Source: JASHPR01 sp963833885 (lineage in GTDB: Bacteria > Actinomycetota > Actinomycetes > Streptosporangiales > Streptosporangiaceae). Taken from it: a stretch of DNA of 64,000 bases. The notes beneath the pieces were generated by a model that saw only the letters and a program-made list of their open reading frames with translations, did no database searches and was not told the origin of the DNA. Both the position numbers and the translations under genes were made by a program. Location of the stretch: NCBI GenBank assembly GCA_963833885.1, contig CAWHZU010000036.1, positions 124,001 through 188,000 of the forward strand. Reading direction: 5' to 3'. This document shows, in pieces, positions 7,722 through 16,814 of this stretch; the first letter of the stretch is position 1; each line of letters begins with the position of its first letter.

Positions 7722-8800
7722 CCCGGCAGGGCCAGCCCGTGCGAGTTCTTGCCATCGGTGACCCGTTCATGCCGGCAAGCTACTTCGCCGAGGCGTTCGC
7801 GAGCCTCGGCGACGCAGTGACCGTCACCACGATGCAGATCGACCGGACCGACGCCGAGCCGGCGAGGACCGAATCTGAGAAGCGCCTGAACGAGTACGCC
7901 GGGGACCCAGCCGAGGTCGCGGCAGCGGTCCCCGGCCACGACGTCGTCGTGGTGCATGGCGCCCCGGTGAGCGCGGCGGCGCTGGATGCGGCCGCCCTGC
8001 GGCTGGTCTGCTGTGCCCGCGGCGGCCCGGTCAACGTCGACGTCGCGGCCGCGACCGAGCGGGGCATCCCGGTGGCGATCACCCCGGGCAAGAACGCCGA
8101 GGCGGTCGCGGAGCTGACGATCGCGTTCGCGCTGATGCTGATCCGCGGCGTGCCGCGGGCCAGCAGGCACATCACTGACGGCGGCGCCGTCGCCGAGTCG
8201 AACTACGAGGGCGCAGAGTTTATCGGCCGGGAGGCGCCGGGCACCGTGCTCGGCCTGGTGGGCCTCGGCCACGTCGGGCGGCACGTCGCAACGCGTGCGC
8301 TCGTGCTGGGCTTTGACGTGATCGCGCACGACCCGGTGATCCCGGGCAGCGTGCCGGACGGCGTGCGGCTGGTCGGCCTCGACGACCTGCTGGCCGACGC
8401 GGACGTGGTCTCGGTGCACGCCCGGGCGACAACGGCCAACTGGCACATGTTCTCCGCGGCGGCGTTCGCGGCGATGAAGCCCGGCGCTGGCTTCATCAAC
8501 ACCGCGCGCGAGTCGCTGGTGGACGAGGACGCGCTCGCCGACGCGGTGCGCTCCGGGCACCTGGCCGGCGCGGCGCTGGACGTCGTGGAGCGGCCCGCGG
8601 GCGGCGGGCGGCATCCGCTGCTGGATCTGCCGCCGGTGTTCATCACCCCGCACATCGGCGGCGCGACACAGGAAACCCTGGACCGCGGCGCCCGCCAGGC
8701 GGCGGCCGCCGTGGCGGCGGTGCTGGCCGGCGGGCGCCCGGCCGCAGTGGCCAACCCGCAGGTATTCGACCGCACCGACGCAATCCACCGGAGGAAGTGA
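7718..8800 (+). CDS. D-isomer-specific 2-hydroxyacid dehydrogenase
   Basis: The 360-residue protein follows the PGDH/2-hydroxyacid dehydrogenase plan. An N-terminal catalytic half has CCARGGPVNVD. The NAD domain has GLVGLGHVGRHVA, the conserved INTARESLVDEDAL Arg, then VVERP and PVFITPHIGGAT with the catalytic His. It reduces a 2-keto acid or oxidises a 2-hydroxyacid with NAD(H). The GTG start overlaps the previous stop and the next gene starts three bases after its stop, so it sits in the middle of the sugar operon. The substrate is not readable from sequence. Confidence 0.87.
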   Translation: MTRQGQPVRVLAIGDPFMPASYFAEAFASLGDAVTVTTMQIDRTDAEPARTESEKRLNEYAGDPAEVAAAVPGHDVVVVHGAPVSAAALDAAALRLVCCARGGPVNVDVAAATERGIPVAITPGKNAEAVAELTIAFALMLIRGVPRASRHITDGGAVAESNYEGAEFIGREAPGTVLGLVGLGHVGRHVATRALVLGFDVIAHDPVIPGSVPDGVRLVGLDDLLADADVVSVHARATTANWHMFSAAAFAAMKPGAGFINTARESLVDEDALADAVRSGHLAGAALDVVERPAGGGRHPLLDLPPVFITPHIGGATQETLDRGARQAAAAVAAVLAGGRPAAVANPQVFDRTDAIHRRK

Positions 8801-8802
8801 TC

Positions 8803-9687
8803 ATGGCCGACAGCGACGACCTCACCGAGGGCGCGCGGTTCCAGTCCCAGGTGACCGCGCGGCCGCAGGTGAACCAGCTCAAGGGCGCCGGGGCGCTGGA
8901 CTGGGGCATGCAGAGCAGGCTGGCCCGGGTCTTCAACCCGGCCACCAACCGCGCCGTCATGCTGGCGATCGACCACGGCTACTTCCAGGGACCGACCACC
9001 GGCCTGGAACGGGTGGACCTGTCGATCGTGCCGCTGCTGGGGTTCGCCGACGCGCTGATGACCACCCGCGGCATGGTGCGCTCGACGATCCCGCCGACCA
9101 GCGGCGTGCCGATCGTGCTGCGCGCCAGCGGCGGCCCCAGCATCCTGAAGGAACTGTCCGATGAGCAGGTCGCCGTCGCCATGGACGACGCGGCCCGGCT
9201 GAACGCCGCGGCGGTCGCCGTGCAGGTGTTCATCGGCGGGGAGAACGAGACCCAGTCCGTGCACAACATGACCCGCCTGGTCGACGAGGGCCAGCGGGCC
9301 GGCATTCCGGTGCTCGCGGTCACCGCGGTCGGCCGGGAGCTCACCCGGGACGCGCGCTACCTGCGGCTCGCGGTCCGGATCTGCGCCGAACTCGGCGCTC
9401 ACGTGGTGAAGACGTACTACTGCGACGACGGCTTCGACACCGTGACCGCGGCCTGCCCGGTGCCGGTCGTGATGGCGGGCGGCAAGAAGCTGCCCGAACT
9501 GGACGCGCTGGCCATGGCGCACAACGCCATCGAGAACGGCGCGGCCGGCGTCGACATGGGCCGCAACATCTTCCAGAGCGACGACCCCGTCGCCATGATC
9601 CGCGCCATCCGCGCAGTGGTGCACGAGTCAGCCAAGCCATCCAGCGCCTACGAGGAGTTCGTACGGCCGATCCTGCACGGCCATTAA
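8803..9687 (+). CDS. LsrF/DhnA-type class I aldolase family protein
   Basis: ATG 8803 is chosen because GGAGG at 8790-8794 is eight bases upstream; an in-frame GTG at 8797 is only two bases away. The 294-residue protein belongs to the DeoC/FbaB/LsrF aldolase superfamily: MLAIDHGYFQGP at strand 1, VKTYYC with the likely Schiff-base Lys, PVVMAGGKK and the phosphate-binding GAAGVDMGRNIFQSDDP. LsrF cleaves a phosphorylated diketone in AI-2 breakdown; family relatives cleave fructose bisphosphate. In this operon it is the best candidate for the carbon-carbon cleavage step that follows epimerisation and oxidation of an imported sugar. Confidence 0.85.
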   Translation: MADSDDLTEGARFQSQVTARPQVNQLKGAGALDWGMQSRLARVFNPATNRAVMLAIDHGYFQGPTTGLERVDLSIVPLLGFADALMTTRGMVRSTIPPTSGVPIVLRASGGPSILKELSDEQVAVAMDDAARLNAAAVAVQVFIGGENETQSVHNMTRLVDEGQRAGIPVLAVTAVGRELTRDARYLRLAVRICAELGAHVVKTYYCDDGFDTVTAACPVPVVMAGGKKLPELDALAMAHNAIENGAAGVDMGRNIFQSDDPVAMIRAIRAVVHESAKPSSAYEEFVRPILHGH

Positions 9688-9721
9688 AGCGGAGCAGTAC
9701 CCCCATCAAGGAGGCAAGACC

Positions 9722-11218
9722 ATGGCCGAATCCACGACGTCAGCGGGCGTGAGCCCTCCTGGCAGCGCGACCCTGAAAAAGGGCGTGATCACGCTGCCCG
9801 GCGTGCTGATGCAGTCCGTCACCAGCATCGCCCCGGCGATCGCCGGCATGTTCACCATCCCGTTCATCGTGCTGAACGCCGGGATCGCCGCGCCGCTGGC
9901 GTACTTCGGCGCGTTCATCATCGCGCTGTTCCTCGGCTTTTCGCTGTCGCAGTTCAGCAAGCACCTGTCCTCGACCGGGAGTTATTACACGTTCGTGTCC
10001 CGGTCGCTCGGCGGACGATGGGGCTTCCTGGTCGCCTGGGTGTACCTGCTGTTCTACCCGGTGGTGATTGCGCAGGTCGGCTCGTTCATGGGGTCAACCC
10101 TGCAGTCGACGCTCAAAGCGGAGTACAACATCACCTTCGAGTGGTGGTGGTTCATGGTCTTCCTGATCCTGTTCGTCGGCTACACCGCCTGGCGCGGGGT
10201 CGAGTTGTCGGTGAGGTTGCTCATCATCCTTGGCATCTTCGAGGCGCTGACCGTCCTCGCCCTGGCCATCAACGGCTTCGCCAGCCCCGGCCCCGGCGGG
10301 GTGAACCTCCACTGGCTGACGTTCAGCAACGCGCACGGCCTGTTCCTCGGCGTGGTCTTCGCGATCTTCGCGATCACCGGGTGGGACGCGGCCGCGCCGC
10401 TCGCGGAGGAGAGCGCCAACCCGAAGCGCACCGTTCCCCGGGCCGTCATGGGCTCGATCCTGATCATGGGCGTGTTCCTGGTCCTGGTTTCCTGGGGCCA
10501 GACCAGCGGCTGGGGCACCAACCGGCTGACCTCATTCGCCGGCTCGGCCCAGCTCCCAGCTTTCGTGCTGGGCCAGCGGTTCTGGGGCGGCGCCTGGTGG
10601 ATCGTGCTGCTCGCGCTGTTCAACTCCGCGATCGCGGTCTCGATCGCGTGCACGAACGCGTCGACGAGGTTCCTTTACGGCATGGCCCGCGCCAAGGCGC
10701 TGCCGTCCTTCCTGCTCAAGATCAACGACCGGTACAAGACCCCGACGAACGCGGTGCTCACCCAGACCGGCATCAACGTGGTGCTCGGCCTGATCCTGCC
10801 GCTCGTCATCGGCGTCGCGAACGTCTACAACGTGACCGGCACCTGGTTCACGTTCGCCCTGGCGTTCGTCTACATCGTCGCGAACGTCGGGCTCTACCTC
10901 TTCTACAAGCGGGAGCACGCGGACGAGTTCAGCGTGTGGAAGCACGTCCTGGTCCCGGCGGTCGGGAGCCTCGCGCTGATCGTGGTGGTCTACTACTCGG
11001 TCAACCCGCTGCCCGCGTGGCCGGTGTCGCTGGCGCCGTTCATCGTGCTGGGCTGGCTGGCTGTCGGCGTGATCGTGGTGTTCGCCGTCTACCGTGGCCG
11101 CCGGGCCGGCGACCTCAAGTTGGCCGGCATCGCTATGGGCGAGGCCGTCGAGGAAGCGATCGAGGAGCGCGTCCGCGCCAACCCCGGCGAACTCCCGCCC
11201 CCCGGCGAAGATCGCTAG
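9722..11218 (+). CDS. APC family amino acid/organic-acid permease
   Basis: The 498-residue protein has about twelve hydrophobic segments, with the APC hallmarks near the N-terminus: LPGVLMQSVTSIAPAIAG and the glycine-rich break of helix 1. In the middle lies a DAAAPLAEESANPKRTVPRA segment typical of the loop after helix 6. GGAGG at 9711-9715 sets the ATG. As the last gene of the 5.8-11.2 kb operon it is the likely importer of the compound the enzymes degrade, working as a secondary transporter in the cytoplasmic membrane. APC permeases usually carry amino acids or small organic acids, which argues for an acidic or amino substrate rather than a plain sugar. Confidence 0.85.
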   Translation: MAESTTSAGVSPPGSATLKKGVITLPGVLMQSVTSIAPAIAGMFTIPFIVLNAGIAAPLAYFGAFIIALFLGFSLSQFSKHLSSTGSYYTFVSRSLGGRWGFLVAWVYLLFYPVVIAQVGSFMGSTLQSTLKAEYNITFEWWWFMVFLILFVGYTAWRGVELSVRLLIILGIFEALTVLALAINGFASPGPGGVNLHWLTFSNAHGLFLGVVFAIFAITGWDAAAPLAEESANPKRTVPRAVMGSILIMGVFLVLVSWGQTSGWGTNRLTSFAGSAQLPAFVLGQRFWGGAWWIVLLALFNSAIAVSIACTNASTRFLYGMARAKALPSFLLKINDRYKTPTNAVLTQTGINVVLGLILPLVIGVANVYNVTGTWFTFALAFVYIVANVGLYLFYKREHADEFSVWKHVLVPAVGSLALIVVVYYSVNPLPAWPVSLAPFIVLGWLAVGVIVVFAVYRGRRAGDLKLAGIAMGEAVEEAIEERVRANPGELPPPGEDR

Positions 11219-11250
11219 CGGCTGGTCGGCCAGCCGCGACCGGCATTATG

Positions 11251-11290
11251 GGTTCGCTTCTGTCCGCAGGTTGGCGGACAGAAGCGAACC
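11251..11290 (+). terminator. Perfect 17-bp-stem hairpin ending the sugar operon
   Basis: Arms at 11251-11267 and 11274-11290 are exact reverse complements with a six-base loop. It begins 32 bases after the permease stop. There is no U-run, which is common in high-GC actinomycete terminators. Confidence 0.75.
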
Positions 11291-11563
11291 ACTGACGCGG
11301 CTGGCCGTGACCGGGGCCCTGCGGCTGGTCTTCGTTCTTCACCGAGGTCGACCGCGAGGTCTCGCCGGCGCAGCCAGACTTCGGAACGTTGCTGAGGGTT
11401 GCATCCTCGCACGGCCTCACGTTGCCGCCCCCCGCGAACTAACCCTCGACGCACGGCAAGGAGCCCGAGAACGTGAGCTTCGCCCGCGCGATGGCCGGAC
11501 AGGGCTAATCGCTAACGCGGCTCGCCTGAGCCAGGCCCTTGAGGCTGGTCTCCGGGCGTCTGG

Positions 11564-12037
11564 TCATAACCCGGCTGGCCGTAGCCCGGCTGGCCGTAGC
11601 CCGGTCTGGCCGTAGCCCGTCTGGCCGTAGCCCGTCTGGCCGTAGGTAGGCGGCTGACCATAGCTGGGCGGCTGACCATAACCGGGCGGCTGGCCATAGC
11701 CCGGCGGCTGGTCGTAACCGGGTGGCTGGCCATAGCCCTGGGGCTGGCCGTAACCCCGCGGCGCGGCGCCCAGCCGGGAGCGGTCGCGGAAGAACCGGAC
11801 GACCATGAGGATCGGCAGGATGAACACGTAGAAGAAGAAAAAGTAGTGGCCGCCCTTGAAGAAGAGCAGAAGGTACAGGCCGTAGATGGTGAAGGCCGCT
11901 CCGAGGATGCCGTTCCAGATCCTCAGCGTGGCGCCCCGACGGCTGCCGATGCCGGCCATGACGAGCATCGCGATGCCGCTGACGATGAGGAAGACCTCGT
12001 AGATGTGGAACACGTCGGCACCCCGCTGTCTGTGCAT
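11564..12037 (-). CDS. Small membrane protein with a GYGQP-repeat tail, frameshifted near its end
   Basis: Three hydrophobic segments (beginning FHIYEVFLIVSGI, RIWNGILGAAFTIYG and YFFFFYVFILPILMV) are followed by a tail of about fifteen GYGQ(P/T)-like five- or six-residue units. At about 11603 one repeat unit is 16 rather than 15 bases long. The extra base shifts the frame, so the present protein ends LRPAGLRPAGL at 11564. Without it the tail would read on as GYGQPGYGQPGYDQTPGDQPQ and stop at 11512 (526 bases, one over a multiple of three). The start is uncertain: ATG 12037 directly follows GGGAGGG, and GTG 12013 is an alternative. Proline/tyrosine/glutamine-rich tails often mediate weak multivalent contacts. 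Function unknown. Confidence 0.65.
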   Translation of the reverse strand: MHRQRGADVFHIYEVFLIVSGIAMLVMAGIGSRRGATLRIWNGILGAAFTIYGLYLLLFFKGGHYFFFFYVFILPILMVVRFFRDRSRLGAAPRGYGQPQGYGQPPGYDQPPGYGQPPGYGQPPSYGQPPTYGQTGYGQTGYGQTGLRPAGLRPAGL

Positions 12038-12102
12038 CCCTCCCGTGGCTCGGAAGGTAAGGCATTGGAACACACGGCACGGGACGCAGTAAGTCCATTT
12101 GC

Positions 12103-13185
12103 TCAAATGATGCCATCAGGCGCGGGTGGGCCGACGTCTGGCTCGCTCTCCGGCAGCAAGCGCTGGCCCTTCCTGCGGGCCCGGTACGCGATCGTCCCCA
12201 CGCTGACCCACCCGACGGCGATCGAGAGCCAGAAGCTGACCAGGCGGTAGGCGAGCGCCGCCGAGATCGCGGGAATGCGGGCGACGCCGTATGCGGACAG
12301 GATGACCGCGAGGCTGCCCTCGACGATGCCGAGCCCGCCGGGAACGATCGGCAGCGCGCTGGCGGCCTGAGCGGCGCCGTACGCCAGCAGCACGCCGCCC
12401 CAGGGAACTCTTGCGTGAATGGCGCCGAAGCTGCAGATCAGGCACAGGAAATCGCACGCCCACACGCCGGACGCAATGACCACGACCGTGACCGTCGACC
12501 GCGCGTCCAGCGGGATCTCCCGCATCCGCGCGAGCGCCGCGTCGATGCGCACGCAGCGGTCCTCCCGAGGGTGCCCGGTGACGCGCTGTGCGGCGCGCAC
12601 CGCCGCGCCGACCAGCCGCAGCACAAGGTCCCGGCGGACCAGAACCGCCAGCCCGCCGATGACGATGACGGCGCCGACCGCGGCGACCCCGGCGCTGCCG
12701 ACGCTGGCGCTGGCGAGCATCGCCACGAGGACGCCGACCAGCAACAGCAGCGCCATGCTGACCGCCTGCGCGATCAGCACCGTGAAGACGCACCACCCGG
12801 CGCTGGCTTCGCTCGCGCCGCGCTGCCGGTAGTACCGGTACCGGTAGACGCAGGACAGGGCGGGCCCGGCCGGCACGGTGTTCGCGATGGCCTCGTTGGC
12901 CAGGCTGAGCGCCACCAGGCCGGGCAGCGGCATGCGCGTGCCGGCGGCATGCAGCACGCGGTGCTGCAGCAGGCCGAAGCCAGCCAGCGACGTGCCCTCG
13001 GCCAGCACCGAGGCAACGATCCAGCCGACGGCGAGGTGATGGAACTCGTGCCGCGCGGCGACGAGATCGCCCCGCTGGCCGAACAGTATGACCAGAACGG
13101 CGACGCCCAGCGCCACGCCGATCACGTAGCGAGCTATGGTTCCCGCGCCGCGCCCAGGTTTGGGTGCCGCGAGATCATAGGCCAC
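12103..13185 (-). CDS. YbhN/LPG-synthase-TM (UPF0104) family membrane protein
   Basis: The 360-residue protein has eight or more hydrophobic helices and the family signature near residue 290, LPIVPGGLGIVEG, plus the N-terminal half motif with NEAIANTVPAG. This family includes the flippase-like transmembrane domain of lysyl-phosphatidylglycerol synthases. Stand-alone members are thought to handle lipid or lipid-linked glycan transfer across the membrane. No synthase catalytic domain is attached here. The GTG at 13185 has no obvious ribosome site, so the mRNA may be leaderless. It is divergent from the sulfatase gene and lies directly upstream of the GYGQP-tail protein, with which it may form an operon. 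Confidence 0.82.
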   Translation of the reverse strand: MAYDLAAPKPGRGAGTIARYVIGVALGVAVLVILFGQRGDLVAARHEFHHLAVGWIVASVLAEGTSLAGFGLLQHRVLHAAGTRMPLPGLVALSLANEAIANTVPAGPALSCVYRYRYYRQRGASEASAGWCVFTVLIAQAVSMALLLLVGVLVAMLASASVGSAGVAAVGAVIVIGGLAVLVRRDLVLRLVGAAVRAAQRVTGHPREDRCVRIDAALARMREIPLDARSTVTVVVIASGVWACDFLCLICSFGAIHARVPWGGVLLAYGAAQAASALPIVPGGLGIVEGSLAVILSAYGVARIPAISAALAYRLVSFWLSIAVGWVSVGTIAYRARRKGQRLLPESEPDVGPPAPDGII

Positions 13186-13316
13186 AGATTCAAATTAACC
13201 ACCGCTGGTGGGAAAACGCGATGAAAACCTTATAAGGGGCCGTTACGCGACGCCCCGTGGCCGGCCGGGTGAGCTGCGGCGGGACGAGCCAGCGAGGACG
13301 AGAGGGGCCGTAGGAC

Positions 13317-15611
13317 GTGGCACAGGATTTCGGTGGCCGGATCGGCCGGGACTGGCGTGACTCCGAACCCTGGTGGCCGCCGGAGCCGGCCCCGCCGCCC
13401 GGGTCGCCCAACGTGCTTCTCGTCGTGCTCGACGACGTCGGCTACGCGCAACTGGGCTGCTACGGCTCCGACATCGAGACGCCGGTGATCGATGGCCTGG
13501 CGGCCGGCGGGGTCAGGCTCGCGAACTTCCACACGACGTCGCTGTGCTCGCCGACCCGGGCCTGCCTGCTGACCGGCCGCAACCACCATCGCAGCGGCAT
13601 GGGCCGGGTGGCCGACCTGGCGATCGGCTATCCCGGCTACTGGGGCAAGCCGCCGCGCGAAAACGGCTACCTGTCCGAGATCCTGCGCGCGGCCGGCTAC
13701 GCGAGCTACGCCGTCGGCAAGTGGCACCTGTCCCCCGAGGACGAGACGAACATGGCCGCGTCGCGCGCCACCTGGCCGCTGGCCAGGGGCTTCGACCGCT
13801 GGTACGGCTTCCACGGCGGCGAGACCCACCAGTTCGTGCCTGCCCTGTACCACGACAACCACTCGGTCCGGCCGCCCGCGTCCATGCAGGATGGCTACCA
13901 CCTCACCGAGGATCTGGCCGACCACGCGATCGAGTTCCTGGCGGACCTGCGCGCGGTCGACCCCGGCAAGCCGTTCTTTCTCTACCTGGCGACCGGCGCC
14001 TGCCACTCCCCGCACCAGCCGCCGACGCGCTGGCGGGAACGCTACCGCGGGCGGTTCGACCTGGGCTGGGATGCCTGGCGCGAGCAGACGTTCGCCCGCC
14101 AGCTTTCCGGGGGCCTGGTCCCGCCGTCGACGGCGCTGTCCCCGCGGCCGGATTGGGTGCCGGCCTGGGACTCCCTCGCCGGGCCGCAACGGGCCGTCGC
14201 GGCCCGGTTCATGGAGTGCTTCGCCGGGTTCCTCTCGCACGCCGACGAGCAGATCGGCCGGGTGCTCGGATTCCTCGCCGACACCGGCGACCTGGACAAC
14301 ACGATCGTGGTCGTGGTCTCCGACAACGGGGCGAGCGCCGAAGGCGGCGCGACCGGGTCGATCAACGACGTGCGCATGGTCAACCTCGCCCCGGCACCCC
14401 CAGAAGAGATGTTTGCCAAACTTGCCGAGATCGGCGGCCCGCTCACGCACAACAACTACCCGTGGGGCTGGACCATGGCCGGGAACACGCCGTTCCGGCG
14501 GTGGAAGCGCGAGGTGCACGAGGGCGGCGTCGCCGATCCGTACATCGTCTCGTGGGCGCGCGGGTCCCTGGACGGCGGCGCGATCCGCGGCCAGTTCACG
14601 CACGCGATCGACGTCGCCCCGACACTGCTCGAGCTCGCGGGGATCGACTGCCCAGCCGAGATCGACGGCGTGGCGCAGACCGCGGTCGACGGCGTGAGTT
14701 TCGGCTACCTGCTCGGCGCCGGGGGCGAGCGCGCCGCCGAGCGGCACACCACGCAGTACTTCGAGATGTTCGGCTCGCGGGCCATCTACCAAAGCGGCTG
14801 GAAGGCGGTGACGTTCCACCCGGTCGGGCCGCTGTACGACGACCAGGACCCGAACGCGCCGTTCGGGGCGGACGTCTGGGAGCTGTACCACGTCGCGGAG
14901 GACCTCTCGGAGACCCGGGACCTCGCGGCGCAGCGCCCCGAGCTGCTGAGCCGGCTCATCGACTTGTGGTGGGCGGAGGCGGAGCGCAACCAGGTGCTGC
15001 CGCTCGACAACAGGGTGCTGTGGGCCCTGGTGCACCCCAAGCCCGATCACCGGCCGACGCGCGAGGTGTTCCGTTACTTCCCCGGTGCGGCCCAGGTGCC
15101 GGAGTCGGTCGCGGTGAATGTGCGGAACCGCTCGCACGCGCTGATCGTCGACGTGACGATCCCGGAGTCCGGGCCAGCCGACGGCGTGCTGCTCGCGCTC
15201 GGGTCGGCGCTCGGCGGGTGGTCGCTGCACATCCTCGGCGGCCGGGCTCGCTACGTGCACAACCTGTACGGGAAGGAGCGGCACACCGTCGAGTCGGCCG
15301 CGCCGGTCCCGCCGGGCGAGCACCGCATCGAGTTCGCCTTCACCAAGGACGAGGGCCTGGGCGGCACCGGCGTGCTGAGCTGCGACGGGCAGGAGACCGG
15401 GCGCGGGGCGATCCCCCGGTTCACGCCGTCCGGGTTCAACGGCGCCGGCGCGGGGCTCACCTGCGGCTACGAGTGGGGGCCGGCGATCGGCACCGGCTAC
15501 ACCGCGCCGTTCCCGTTCCGCGGCACGATCCGCAGCGCCCGGGTGGAGACGCGGGGCCCCGTCGTCCGCGACCCGCTGGCCGAACTCGAGGCCATCCTGT
15601 CCGAGCAGTGA
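13317..15611 (+). CDS. Type I sulfatase (arylsulfatase family)
   Basis: The 764-residue protein has the sulfatase fold: metal-binding Asp pair in LLVVLDDVGYAQLGCYG (residues 39-40) and the formylglycine signature CSPTRACLLTGR with Cys77. It also has GKWHLS, VVVVSDNGAS with the second metal Asp/Asn pair, and a long C-terminal beta extension. The Cys must be converted to formylglycine by a separate enzyme not in this window. It hydrolyses sulfate esters. No signal peptide is visible, so it may act in the cytoplasm. The length is similar to the large actinobacterial and mycobacterial arylsulfatases. The start is GTG with GAGAGGGG upstream. It stands alone, divergent from the YbhN-type gene. Confidence 0.9.
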   Translation: MAQDFGGRIGRDWRDSEPWWPPEPAPPPGSPNVLLVVLDDVGYAQLGCYGSDIETPVIDGLAAGGVRLANFHTTSLCSPTRACLLTGRNHHRSGMGRVADLAIGYPGYWGKPPRENGYLSEILRAAGYASYAVGKWHLSPEDETNMAASRATWPLARGFDRWYGFHGGETHQFVPALYHDNHSVRPPASMQDGYHLTEDLADHAIEFLADLRAVDPGKPFFLYLATGACHSPHQPPTRWRERYRGRFDLGWDAWREQTFARQLSGGLVPPSTALSPRPDWVPAWDSLAGPQRAVAARFMECFAGFLSHADEQIGRVLGFLADTGDLDNTIVVVVSDNGASAEGGATGSINDVRMVNLAPAPPEEMFAKLAEIGGPLTHNNYPWGWTMAGNTPFRRWKREVHEGGVADPYIVSWARGSLDGGAIRGQFTHAIDVAPTLLELAGIDCPAEIDGVAQTAVDGVSFGYLLGAGGERAAERHTTQYFEMFGSRAIYQSGWKAVTFHPVGPLYDDQDPNAPFGADVWELYHVAEDLSETRDLAAQRPELLSRLIDLWWAEAERNQVLPLDNRVLWALVHPKPDHRPTREVFRYFPGAAQVPESVAVNVRNRSHALIVDVTIPESGPADGVLLALGSALGGWSLHILGGRARYVHNLYGKERHTVESAAPVPPGEHRIEFAFTKDEGLGGTGVLSCDGQETGRGAIPRFTPSGFNGAGAGLTCGYEWGPAIGTGYTAPFPFRGTIRSARVETRGPVVRDPLAELEAILSEQ

Positions 15612-15646
15612 CCTGGCGCTTTTGACAGCCGCAGACGCCGATGAAC

Positions 15647-15904
15647 CTAGCGACCAAGGATCGCTAGTTCGTTCCGGAAAAGAAAGGATGCCTTTGTCCA
15701 GATGAGAATGTCGCGGACCCAGCGGCCGTAGCCGCGCTTCCACTTTGCCCTCAGCCCCGGCACATCGCCTTCGATGAGCCGGATTGCTCCTTTGAAGGCG
15801 CCAGGCTGGTGGCCTATCCAGCGCCTGCGGGTCAGGACGACAGCCAGCAGGACGACGACCACCAGCAGATCGACGCCGAGCACTGCGAGCAACGCGATTA
15901 GCAT
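15647..15904 (-). CDS. DUF2550-like small membrane protein, short at the C-terminus
   Basis: This 85-residue protein starts with one strong membrane helix (MLIALLAVLGVDLLVVVVLL). A basic segment follows, with PGAFKGAIRLIEGDVPGLRAKW and GYGRWVRDILIWTKASFLFRNE, a pattern I associate with the actinobacterial DUF2550 family. Family members are usually longer, so the stop after NELAILGR may represent a truncation or a short variant. It converges with the sulfatase gene. No function is assigned to the family. Confidence 0.55.
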   Translation of the reverse strand: MLIALLAVLGVDLLVVVVLLAVVLTRRRWIGHQPGAFKGAIRLIEGDVPGLRAKWKRGYGRWVRDILIWTKASFLFRNELAILGR

Positions 15905-16012
15905 GCAGCCACGCTATCCCGCCGAGGCGCGTGCGGGCCGCATGACCGCGCTCCTGTGCCGGGCGATGTGCTGTACCACGCGACGGGTCCGCCGAGCAGC
16001 GTGTGCGTGTTG

Positions 16013-16340
16013 TCACGCGGGTAGGGCGACGTGGGCGCGGCGCTCTTCGAGTCCGGATCTGCGGTCGGGCGGCGCGATGGCGGCGATGTCGTCGAGCAGC
16101 CGTGTGAGCCGGCGGGAGATGGTCGGAAACAGGCCGGGGAGGGCGATAATCTCGTCGAGTGCGACGGCGACGTATTCGTCCCAGGTCGGCAGCACCAGCT
16201 TGACCCGGATGGTGCCGCCGCTGTCAGTTACGTTTTCAATCTCGAGATCGCGGGTCGCGAGGATGCGGAGCAGGCCTTCGATCCGGTCCAGCGCCTGCAC
16301 CGCCGTGGTTGGGTCGTTCAGCGCAGGTGATAGTGCACGG
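16013..16340 (-). pseudogene. C-terminal remnant of a DUF2254 membrane protein
   Basis: Reading from about 16340 the frame gives LSPALNDPTTAVQALDRIE, the hallmark C-terminal segment of DUF2254 predicted membrane proteins, and continues to a stop at 16013. The upstream transmembrane part of a DUF2254 protein (usually above 350 residues) is missing: sequence beyond 16340 changes frame and does not read as membrane helices. The 95-residue frame from the GTG at 16300 is therefore unlikely to be a real independent gene. Confidence 0.6.
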
Positions 16341-16811
16341 CAACGCCTTCCGCCAGCATGGCTCCCACGACGCGCCGAAGACGGCCCGAGTTGCCGCTAG
16401 GGAGGGCAGACCATTTTCAGTTTTAGCAGGCATGCAGCACGCGCGTAGCTAACGAGCATGTTCTGCGCTGCACGTCTGCTTCGGTTGACGGCGACTGCTG
16501 CCCTTGCCGTCAGAGTCGCCGGTCGATGTCGTGGGCGGTTCCGTCAGCAATCGGTTGATCGCAGTGCGCTGGCGGTCAGGTGATGCTTGTCATCGAGGCG
16601 GTCGCGTCGACGTCAGGCCGACTCCGGGCTGGGGGCGGCCTGGCCGGAGGGCGCAAGGTCACCCCCGTGAGGGTGAGGCCCGCGCAGCGGTTTGCAAGCA
16701 CACTGCTGCCCGGAGGCGAACGGTGCCGGTGAAGGCTCGGACCAACCTGCTGGGCCGAACGGCCACGGAAATGCCGGTTCTGAACGCGGGCCCGATCCAT
16801 GGGAGGACGAA
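16341..16811. other. Non-coding stretch before the Dyp operon
   Basis: About 470 bases contain only short frames without ribosome sites or recognisable proteins. The promoter of the 16.8-21.9 kb operon must lie here. No clear -10/-35 pair or inverted repeat was picked out by eye. Confidence 0.4.
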
Positions 16812-16814
16812 GTG

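Noticed and set aside
13230..16016. 928-codon minus-strand frame opposite the sulfatase
   Set aside because: Antisense of a clear sulfatase gene with no ribosome site or domain; a product of high GC at third positions.
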